A DNA stretch of 64,000 bases. It comes from Ctena decussata (lineage: Eukaryota > Mollusca > Bivalvia > Lucinida > Lucinidae). The position numbers and the translations under genes are program-made. The notes beneath the pieces are model-generated. The model had not been told where the DNA came from. It ran no database searches and was given only the letters and a program-made list of their open reading frames with translations. Location of the stretch: positions 69,414,123 to 69,478,122 of the forward strand of contig OZ022503.1 in assembly GCA_963989385.1 (NCBI GenBank). Reading direction: 5' to 3'. Each line of letters opens with the position of its first letter. The stretch's first letter is position 1. Below are positions 37,701 through 49,700 of this stretch, piece by piece.

Positions 37701-40700
37701 TTCAGTTTTAAACTTGGCTTCCATTTCATGAAGATAAACATTCTGACAAAGTTTCATGAAGATTCAATGCAAAATAAATCCACAATTGTGTTCACAAGGT
37801 TTTTCTATGATTTGACCTAGTGACCTAGTTTTTGACTTGACAAGACCCAGTTTCAAACTTGGCCTAGATTTCATTAAGATAATCATTCTGACAAAGTTTC
37901 ATGAAGATTGGATCAAAACTGTGCCCTCTAGAGTATCCACAATGTTTTTCTAAGGTTTGACCTAGTAACCTAGTTTTTTATCCAACATGACCCAGTTGCA
38001 CCCTTGTTCTAGATTTGTTGGAGATAAACATTTTGACAAAGTTTCATGAAGATTGGGACAAAACTGTGCACTCGAGATCATTAACATGTTTTTTCTAAGA
38101 TCTGACCTAGTGACCTACTATTTGACCTGACATGGCCCAGTTTCAAATTTGGTCAAGATTTCATAAAGATAAGCATACTGACAAAGTTTCATGAAGATTG
38201 GATCATAACTGTGCCCCCCAGCGTGTACACAAGGTTTTTCTAAGATTTGACCTAGTGACCTAGCTTTTGACCTCGCATGACACAGTTTCAATACTGGCCT
38301 AGATTGTATAAGGATAAACATTCTGACAAAGTTTCATGAAGATTGGAATATAACTGTGCCCTCTAAAATGGTCACAAGGTTTTTCTAAAATTTCACCTAG
38401 TGACCTAGTTTTTGACCCCATATAACTCAGTTTCAATCTTGGCATAGATTGTATATGGATAAACATTCTGACAAAGATTCAAGAAGATTGGATCATAACT
38501 GTACCCTCTAGAGTGTACACAAGGTTTTTCTAAGATTTGACCTAGTGACCTAGTTTTTGAACCCACATGACCCAGTTTCAAACGTGGTCTAGATTTCATT
38601 AAGATACACATTCTGACAAAGTTTCATGATGACTGGATCAAAACTGTGCCCTCTGTGTCATTCTAAGATTTATTTCTATTTTCAGCTCTGGCGGCCATTT
38701 TGTTCAGCGGAGTGAAACGGTTATAGCAATATTGGTTCGGGGCCATGAGTCAAACATTTCTGTGAAATTATTTTGAAATCAAGCCATTGGCTTCAGAGAA
38801 GATGTTGTTTAAAGGTTTTTCTATTTTTAGATTTCTATTTTTAGCTCTGGCGGCCATTTTATTCAGCAGAGTGAAACCGTTTTAGCAATTTTGGTTAAGG
38901 ACCATTAGTCAAACATTTCTGTGAAATTATTTTGAAATCGAGCCATTGGTTTCAGAGGAGATGTCGTTTAAAGGTTTTTCTATTTTTAGCTCTGGCGGCC
39001 AGTTTGTTCAGCGGAGCGGAACCATTTTAACAATTTTGGTTCAGGGCTATAATAGAAACATTTGTGTGAAATTATTTTGAAATTGGCTTACTGGTCTAGG
39101 AGGAGATGTCGTTTGAAGAAATTGTTGACGGACGGACGGACGGACGACGGACAAATATCGATCACAATAGCTCACCTAAAGCACTTCGTGCTCAGGTGAG
39201 CTAACAAACTGCTGGAAAGCAATACCTTTATCTAGTTTTGGGCAAGTCACAGGCATGATTAAGTGGACTCTTCTATTCTTATATTCAAAAGGGTCCATTC
39301 ATCATTTGAGTTTTTTTGTTGTTTTTTTAAATGAAAATTGCTAATAGTGCAGATCTTGATCGGACTGCTCCACAGCAGCAGAAGCAATCTGATCTGGATC
39401 TCTGATGTACAATGCTTGCCAATATATTGTTATGTCTACAGCAGGTTGAAAGTTATGTTTCTAAAAAAAAAAAATTTTATAACAATAATGTATGTCTTCA
39501 CCATCCTATAGATCTACAAGACAATATATATTTGATACATATGAGCTATGACATGCATAAAGCATCAATATTCTACTTTATTTAATATTCATGGTTGTTT
39601 TATTTTTGATGTTGTTTGTATTCGTGAATCTCTTGGCTCACAAATTTAAGAATCTCACAAAATAGAACATTTGGTGACCAAAAGGAAATTCCCTAGTGAT
39701 AAGTGCCTTGTTGTGAATTAAAAAACTTGCCCATCTTTTCACAAAATAAGGAATACGCAAAAATAAACAATTCACAGTACCACACAAGTCAACAGCAAAG
39801 CTTCAGACCTGCCAGCACATTTTCACATGCAGGCCAGATTTTGGTGCTCCCAAAAAATGTCTGAATCCTGAGAATCTATCAATAAACAAGCTTTACCATG
39901 GCCTTGGTGAGAATTCACAGATTAGTCTTCTACACCACTGACTCTTTCTGCATGTCACAGCTCTTATCCTAAATAAGCAATGCCTAAATCAATTAGCTTT
40001 GTTACTATGAGGCTAAGTCCTATTTAAAAGTAACTTCCAGCATGTAAAACTGCAAATGTCAGGGTTCAATGTTTGCAAAGGATGCAACTGTGTGTGTCTG
40101 TGTGAGTGTATGTGCATGCATGCGTGCATGGATGTTTGGATGTACATGTAAACCATTGCATATCTGGCAGTTGCAGAACACTCTCTGCTTCTGGAAATCA
40201 TGTGATGCCTGGAAATTTATACCTTTAAAGCACCAAAACAGCAATGACAAAATTTACATATGCAGAACTACAATAATTGTTTCGTCTAACCGATAGCATA
40301 CTGAGAATTCAAACACAAGAGGGCAAACAGTGTAGATCCAGATGAGGTGGCTCATTATGAGCCACCTCATCCGGATCTGCAATGTTTGCAAATTCAATTA
40401 TTTTCATTTTTGGCGCTTTAAGAATCACCAGTTTTCTGCATATTACACATATTGCAAGTATGATTTCCACAGCAGTATATGGTCAAATACAGTCTTCATA
40501 TCATAGTTATGGCCTAAAAGCGAGAAAAACTATATTTACACATTATAAATGTAAACTTTTATACCTTTTCTTCTCTTTTATTGTTGACTTCCTGAAGATT
40601 TACATAATCCATCTTCAGTCGTTTGATGGCGTCCTCCCGCCGCTTCACCTGTAAATATTGAAATTTTGGTACAGAAAGTCAATGGTGCCACCAGATAATT

Positions 40701-43700
40701 ATTTGAGCATCCAAATGTTGTATTTCTCTCGCACACGGTAGGAAATTTTTATTGGGATGACTTGGCAGCAAACATTAATTTATTTTCCCACCATCTATCT
40801 TAATGTAGATAATCACAAATACTGGTAATTGCATGTGTCATTCAACTCATCAGCAGAGCTTGCAAGAAGGCAAGCTCATAACTAAGTGGACCAAAATGGG
40901 GCAAGTTTTTTCACTCATTTTACCACAGAAACATTACCGGTATATTGCTGGACTTTGTTCAAATTGCCTCCGTGACACATTTCTAACTAGAGCTTACAAT
41001 ATACATTTCGGTGGAAAAACAGAGAACTGTTGAAATTTCACACCCTCAGGTGGCCATTCCCTTTCCCATTCAGGCTCTAATTACTGTAAACCTTTTTTGT
41101 GTGCATGTGTGTGTGTTGGGGGGGGGGGGGGGGAGGGGGGGGGAGGGGCTATTACCAACACAATACAATGTTATTCATTCAGTTATAAGACAGAGACTCT
41201 CCGTGCCACCCCTCCTCCAGAATAACCCCAAATAGCTCAATCAGTATTGGATAAGAGTGCTGTAAGATGGGTTTGTCCCTTCAAAAACCAAATATCTAGA
41301 TCCATCTTATAAGAAAAGTCTATATTCATATTCATGGGGCTGTATTGGAGAGGAAAATCATGTCTTATAACCAAATAAATAAGCTACATAATGGGTTATT
41401 CATGACAATGTGGAGTAAATGTGATTTTCTGACTTCTGAGTCTTTGCTGTAAGCAGTTCTTTTAAGATTTTATTAGAACAAGAATAAAATGTGATTAAGT
41501 GACCAGAAATAAACAACAGCAAATAACAATTAACAAATAAAGAAAGCAAAAGAAAAACAAGAAGAGTAACAAGTTCCTAATTTATGTTTAAATGAGGGTC
41601 CTACTAAAGACAGAAAAGGACTTATGCCACCGAAAAGAACTTTCGGGCACCGAAAAGGACTTTTTAAATAACACTTTATGCTATAAATACGTTTGAAAAA
41701 AGTATATCGGGTAAAATATTATTCATAACATAATTTTCTAGTACTTTAAGAGAAAAAATGCTCTTTTTTACCGTGTTCAAAATTCGGCATTTGCAATGTC
41801 CTTTTCGGTACATGGCATCTCTCCACCAGAAGTTGAGTCCTTTTCGGTGCTGTGATATTTTTGTGAAATTTCATGATGAAGCTACTACAGTTACAAGAAT
41901 TATTATTCAAGCACTGATTAATAATAAAATGATAGAAAAAGTGCTAAAACATATGTTTTATATGGCATTTAACGGCAAATAAAAGCCCTTTTTGGTGCCC
42001 GAAAGTTCTTTTCGGTCCTTTTCGGTGGCGTAAGTCCTTTTCTGTCTTTAGTAGGACCGTTTAAATGATAATGAAAGCTCTTGGCAAGCTGGGAAAATAT
42101 CCAAGTGACTTTGGGCCTTCTCTGTTTAATTCACAGGTAACATCAATTTGCATGCCCCTCAAATAACAATCAGCAATACATAATCACTGAAAGTGACCAG
42201 AAATCAAAAATATTTCATAATCCATCATTTTTCACTAATATTTTTACATAAATCCATAATAAAATTAATCCAATACCAAAGACACATGATCCATGATTGA
42301 ATTAAAAACTATCAATGATAAATTACCTTAATAAATCGGATAATATACCTCGCAACTTTGTTGATGGACCTGCTGATATTTTTAACACATTCTTCCCGTC
42401 TTTTGTTGTTATTATTGCCAATATTCTACATGAGTTAACATGTACAGAAATGCCCATAAACAATGACAATGTATTTGAGCTCTTTTTTAAGACCGAAAAT
42501 TTGAGGTCAGAAAATTTTGCCTTTTTTTTTTAATTTCATTTTTCTTTTCTCTATAAAACATATGTTGTGGATTTTATTAGAATTGCCTCAGTGAGGCAAT
42601 TCTAATAAGATCCACAACATATGTTTTCAAAAAAAAAAAAAAAAAAAAATTAAACCTCAAAAATTTGGGAAATCTAAACAACTTGACAATGACAATGTAT
42701 TAGCTACTGGTCTGTCTATGCTTATTATATGAAAGATTTGTATTTTATTCTTCTATTCAAATATCAGCAATTTTTGGGGAAAACCTAGCTTAATGCATAT
42801 TCAAACTGCATATGTCCAGACCAGCCTGCTCAGTCTGGTGAGGAAATTTGTGAACTCCTTTGGTCCAAAGACTACTAGGGTTAGCTACTAATGTTCTGAA
42901 AAGCCAACACATGTGGGTAAATGGAAAATGTACAATTAAGACATTTCTTTAACAAGTTTTCTCAAGACATAACCCATATAATTTAGAAAATTTTAAGGAG
43001 TTATTTCAATAATTATTGTTGGTGACTAAATGGGACAAATCACTTTTTCTCATTCATCTCCACAAACACTAAAATCTCTAAAAATTTGGACACCTAAAAT
43101 AATTACCTTACCTGTCCTAATAATTCAATAGTTCGGGTTTTCAATGCAGTAATGTGTCTAAAAGGTGCAGATGAATTGGCAAACAGTGTAGACCCTGTTC
43201 AGACTGCTCCTTCAGGAGCTGTCTGATCTGTGTCTACACTGTTTGCTCGGACCTACCAGTCCCAATAATTAGAATTTTTATGGTATTTCATGCATTTTTT
43301 TTTTGTATAAAGTTTGTTGGAGATTGGGATGCAAAAGAAACTTGAACGTCAGCAACCATTCTGATCAAACAATATAGGCTGTGCCATAAAAAAATGGTAG
43401 CTCTAAACAGAAGGAGTATTTGATGAAAATTGTTGGATTTTTCTGTTTTCCTTTTTTTTTCCTTTCTGGCTATGTAAAGGAAAAGTGAGCAAAACCTGGG
43501 GGAAAAAAGCACCTGGACCCAGTTGTTTAAAATTGCAAGGTCTGTAACTTTTAATCTTTTATTTCTAGAATCAATGTTTCAAATATTCAAGAATACAATT
43601 GGGATATAAATTTGACCAAACTTTAGGAAAACAATCAACTATCTAGAATTTCTGGAGGGAAGTCAATAATTACCAGCAAGCAAAAAACACCTGTTTTTAT

Positions 43701-46700
43701 AAAGATTATTCAGTTTTCCATGCAGTTTTAGCTGTAGTGAACAGATTTATGGTGGTAGCATAACTTTATGCTACTTTTACAATGATTTAAAGAGAAAGTA
43801 AAAATTTCCAAAAATGGTCATAACTGCAGGCCTAGTCACTTTAAAACTAACATGTTGTTTGTTAACAAGACATTATCTTGTCAAAGCTATTGTTTGCCAG
43901 AAAAATGTGAGCTTTTGCAATGCAAAAGCACCTCACATTTTAGCAAAAATATTAGCATATTTGATTCTCTATGCCCTGGAAGACTTAATGAATCCTTGAC
44001 TCAATGGCCTAGTTAAGCAAATGATGCTTTGAACAAATGGGCCCTGATCTTCAACAAGCAACACTTGGCTTTCTCATTTGTGATCTGAGCACAACTTGAA
44101 CCCACAGTGGTAAGAGACCTAAAGAACAAGGGCCCTCTTAAGGCCACAGAGGCCCACAATAATTGTCAGACAAATTTCTTATATCTCATACAAATCATAC
44201 ACTGTGACCTCTTCATTAACATTACCTTAACGAGGCAGTTTTAATTAGAGGACACAATATATATTTCTGTGCATAACTAATTGAAAATATCCCTAACATT
44301 TAAAGCACAAAAACTTGCAAACAGCACAGATCCATACAAGGTGGCTCATAATGAGCTGCCTCTTCTAGATCTACACTGTCTGCCCTTAAATGTTTGAGTT
44401 TTCAGGGAGATATAGCTTGGATAGAACATTTTCGAAAATTTGCTAAATTTGCCAAAAGGGAAAACAGTTGAAATTGCAAACAGTCCAGATCCAGATGAGG
44501 CAGCTCAAAATGAGCAGCCTCATCTGGATCTACACTGTTTGCGCACTAGTACTTGAATTTTCAATAAGTTATAGGTTGGCTGAAACATTCTTTACGAAAT
44601 TTGCACAGAGGTAATTTGTCACCTGCTTTTTTTTGGCACCTTAAAGATTAAATATCAGGAAATACTTCCTCCTCTGCACAGCTCTGAACAGAAACAGAAC
44701 TCAAAACACCTTACCTCAACAGCTTGACGTATCTGCTAATTGGGGAGAGAGAGGTGTCTTAGAACTTGCAACATTAATAATTGAAAGGGTGGGCTTGTGG
44801 CAGGGTGGGGGTGGGGGAGAAATAAACTCCCTTAACGCACCTTGCTAAGGCAGGCACAACAAAAATCATGCTGGGACTGATGGGACTAATATCAAATATC
44901 AGATGGATGTTGATTGGAGCAGGGAGGAAGGGAAGAAAAGGTCTGTCAGAATAAAGTATAACCCTGTAACAATATACTTCTAACCCCCCTGTCAATCGTC
45001 AACACCCCCTCCCCCTCCAAGCTATCAATTCAATACTGTTCCCAGCTGACACAATCTGTTCAAGATTTCAAATATATATGTATTCACAGGAATTTTAAAG
45101 TAATGTTGTTGTTTTTTAAACTTAGCGAGATGCCATGACCATTATTTTACACTATTTAAATTACTGACGATGTTTCATCAGTCCATATCTTGTCCATTTA
45201 TCACTTTGTGAATCTGTTGGCTTTAAATTGCTAAACCAGATGTGACAAAAATACCTGTTAGTAGCAATAACTGCTGTTACTCCAAAGGTACCCATGAAAA
45301 CATTTTTTTCCTACAATCAGAGCTCCAGATAAGGTGGAGTTAAATGGATAATTCTGAGATAACTTTTCTTATTCCTCAATGAAAACCTATGTTGTGACCA
45401 TTCATTAGAACCGTCTCAGTGAGACGGTTCTAATGAGGGGTCACAACATATGTTTTTATGGGTTTTTATGGAGAAATATGGAAAATTATCCCTGTTACCC
45501 CTTTTTATCTGGGGCACTGCCTAACACAGTGCTTATACTCTATCACCTACTTCTGAATTCAGGACATCCTGCTCACTCTGAGCATTAATTGCGAAAGCTT
45601 GTATACGCGCCTCTAGTCGACCATTCTCCTCAACTGCTTCCCGATACTGTTGTTTGACCTGAGCTAGTTCATGTTCCAACTGCTGGAGTGTAATTTCTCT
45701 TCTTGATAACTGGAAATATCATAGAAAGTTTAAATCTGCATGTTGGTCTCAGTCTTTTCTGAACACATAAGGCTTATGGCATCTTTTTCTCAAGTAAGCA
45801 GTCCACATCAGTTTTTCCCTGAGATGATAGGTATCTTTCATGGCTATGCCATGTGGACAGAAAAATTCGTCGTCTGAGGGTCACTTTTTGGCATCACGAG
45901 GTAAGGTAACAGTGATCTGGAGAGACACTGTAATGGCAAAAAGACCCTCAGGATGGAACTTTTTTGTCCACACCTCACACTCATGACAGTAACTGTTCTT
46001 GAAAAGTTTTTGATATACAAATTTTGATCTGAATCTAGAATGTGTTAAAATGAGTAATATCTGTGTTAGAGAGGTTTCTTTTAGTGTTGAAAAAAGCTGA
46101 CATTTTAACTGACCAACATTCAATTCTTAAATGAAATTAATTGATGTAGTAATTATCAGGAAATATCTTAAAGAACTGGAAGAGAGTTGATCCTAAAAAG
46201 ACTTCTTTGATGATCCTTTACAGACTTGTTTAGAAACAGTTTGATCTGCTAATATTCTGTTAGCTATGCCACTTTTGTTGCAATATCTATGGTTATAACA
46301 ACTGGTCAGGTGAATTGAGGGGTAACAGCCTATTCAACAAAATTAGTCAAGTCAAGCCCTTGCCTCTCAATCTGCATGACTTTACTCAACATGAGATAAG
46401 GACATTACAGTCCTGCCTTAATTTGCTGGCAGCTTGCCTCAAAGGCACTAGGCAGCCAGCTTTTTCTCTGGCCCCAAAGGGCAAGGCCCAAGGGCTAGAG
46501 TCTTTAAGGTACTCACACTATCATCTGTCTTATGTTTGAGTTCTTCAACATTAATCAAGTCCATCTCCATTTTCTGTAGTGTTGACTCTTTCTTTGCAGA
46601 ATCATCCTGAAGCTCTCTCACTGTCCCTTGGAGACGACCGATCTGTTCCTCTCTTGACATAAGCTACAATAATATAGAAAAATCTTTGTCATTTCAATCA

Positions 46701-49700
46701 GCAAAACCTCAGATCAGCCTGTGCACCCACACAGCCTGATCAAAGTTTTCCTTGTATGCATATACAATCTATGAATCCAGATCTACGATCCATTTGCACA
46801 AATGCACAGGATTATTTGATTGCAAAGTCTAAGCATATGGCTCAGTGATTAATGTTACCCACACCAAGGATTAAACCTGATACAGTTGACTCTTGTTATC
46901 TCAAACACAGATATCTCAAAGCACCCTCTTATATCTAAGAATATATTTCGGACATATTTCCGTTTTTCATTTACATTTTAACTCCTGTTATCTCAAACTA
47001 CTGGTATCCCAAAGTAAATTTTCTGGGACCAGAAACTTTATTTTGAGATGTCAGTGGTTTAAGCTGAACTTTAACTTTGAGATATCAAGAGTTGACTGTA
47101 TTATTCATGATAACAATTTTTCAGTATCAACATTGTCCTTTCCTCCTTAGTCTTTATACAAAATAAGTTCTGTATAAGATCCTCTGGAAGCAAAGGCCAC
47201 ATTGAAGAAATAGCAGACTGGGTTTAATTGAGTTTGTTCATTTGCAGTAATGTGATGTTGCAACACTGCCTACACCCAATAGCACCGGCTTCAGCAAAAC
47301 TCTATTAGTCTTTAGACAAGCACATTATTTCAGCTGAACTTCAATGGCTCGAACAGGCATAGGAAAATTAGTTCCAGCTAAAGGGAGTTCCAGCCACCCA
47401 AGAGTTAGTTTCTATATATATTGATCTCTTAAGGACCCCACAACAAGTTCTAGCCATGCAGGGTAAATGAGGCATCAGGGTTTGAGCCACTGAAGTTCTA
47501 CTGTATATGAGCTGCAACACGACAAAACCAACAAAGTGGCATGTGCTCCCAGCGAAGCCTCAGATCAGTTGGGGCATCCACCCAGTCTGAGCAGACTCTT
47601 GGCTGCCTGCACAGAGCTAGTTTAAATCCTTAGCTTCCCTTTAACCACATAGCAAAGACTCTGATCAGACTGGGCACATCTGAGTCTTCGCATGCCACTT
47701 TGTTGGTTTTGCATTGGTTTTGTCGCGCTGCAGCTAATATGATAAATAGTTCTACAGTTTTGAAAACCTCAGCCGTAAAAAAAAATCAGTTTTTTTTTTT
47801 TTTTTAGGTCTTTTTTTTTTTTTTTTCAGAAACACTGAGTGGAGCCGTAAACAGGAGGAGTCTGATATTGGTCTGCACTGGTTACCTCAGAATTGTTGTC
47901 ACACCTTAATGTTCAACCTTTTAAAGCATTTCCCCGAGTAACAGTTTTGCATTACCTGAGAGGAGCTCTGTGAGAGTTTTTCATGAAGAATGTTAATTTC
48001 AGCCTTCAATCTTGCTGACTCCTCTTCCTTGTCGGTCATCTTAGACTTAAAGTGCATCTCTAGCTGGCTGCCTGTCATGTCTCTTTCCTGGAGAGCATTC
48101 TGTAGTCGGTCCATCTGTACAGAAATAAAATATGTTAACCGATAAGGCGCCAAAAGCAAAAATAGTTGAATTTGCAAACAGAGTAGATCCAGCTGAAACA
48201 GCTCATAATGAGCTGCCTCACCTGTATCTACAATGCTTGTCCTCTCTCTCTCGCATTTGAGTTCTCAATATAATATAGCATGGAGGAAACTTTTTTTAAA
48301 ATTTTGCAGACATAAATTTTATTGTCTGCTTTCTAGCACTTTACAGGTTTAAGTTCTTGTGGATGATACTTAGCTATATTGACAGAGCACCATAAAAACT
48401 TAAAATAAGGATGGGATTCAATAATTCAGTAATAATTTTTATCCTCCCTTTTTTAATGGAATTTTCCTCCCCAAACCCATCTCCAAGCTATAATCCTCAC
48501 TCTGCTGCCCTCCTTTCTAACAGCTACCCCCCTCCTAGTAAATTACAGCCCTCCACTAAACATGGCCTCTCTAATAGTATATCTGTCTCAAATGGAACTC
48601 ATGAGGTTCTTTTATCTAAGACCTCTCCCTACATATCCCCTTCCCCCAAGTTACCTTCCTCTCTCTTGCAACTGCTAACCACCCCTCCCCTCTCTCCCTC
48701 TACACATACATCCCCCTAACAACTTTCCTCTTGAATCTGTAGCGGTAGAATTACATCTGGTATGAAACTTATGACGCTTATTTTCCATGACACTTCCCCT
48801 GATCACTACCTCCCCCCTAGTGACAGCCGTCCCTCTTACCTCTCTAGTGGTAGCAGTATGTCTGGTATGGAACTGGTGAAGTTCTTTCTCCAAGTGTTCT
48901 ACATGTCTCTGGGTCTCTTGAGTCTGAAATATATGTTCTAAATGAACAATAAAGCCTCATAACACCATGTTTAACATGTCCACATGCTGTCGTATGTTTA
49001 AACTGCCAATATAAACTGATAACAACACCAGAACGTTTATACCTATGCCTCAATTTTGGCTGATCAAAAGACAAGACAAAAATATACATACATACATACC
49101 CTATTTTTTCTAATAAATGCCCCAGACGTGTTGTAATTTACAAGATAAAATTACATTCTTAAGACAAATTTGGCCAACAAAGAACAAGCTTTGAAGGCCT
49201 AAAGCCAATCTTGATAGAATCTGGCCACTTTTTCACAGAAAAAAATGTTTTTATGGACTTAAAACAGCAGTTATCTCATAATTATTTTCAAAACCCTAGC
49301 CTTACCTGCACCTCTGTAGGTTGAGGTTGGGGGGGGGAGCTCCTATAAAGTTTACTTTCTACTTGCAACCTTTGAAACAGACCTTTCATTAGAGAGAAGA
49401 CTTCTTTTATCATCCAATATCTTATTTACTTATTCATTGTACCAGAATTGTAACATTGTTTACCTTAGTCTGAGACTGTTTCAGTTCCTCCCTAATTTGT
49501 TTGATGACATCCCCTCGGTGTTGAGCTGTGCCGAGAGCCTCTCGTAGCTTCTCTTCAACTTCACGATTCTCGCTCCGCAACTTAACAATTGTATCATGTC
49601 TTTCTGCAACCTGAAACAGAACAACAGTATGAGAAGATATTTCACTTTATCACAATTCTATCAAAATGAGAAGCAGGTTAATGGTTCTTTTTCTCTGCGC

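Noticed and set aside
37481..39203. CRISPR-like regular repeats
   Set aside because: Units are 145 bp and contiguous with no spacer/repeat alternation, in animal intronic DNA. A satellite-bearing transposon.
43090..43150. Splice-like KTRTIELLGQ followed by CAG|GTAAGG on the minus strand
   Set aside because: The stretch is part of a MITE present at other sites, and the only usable acceptor gives 46 bases, out of phase.
48411..48719. 102-codon plus-strand open frame rich in Ser and Pro
   Set aside because: Antisense of a pyrimidine-rich intron with decayed exon copies. Its composition comes from CT-rich sequence.
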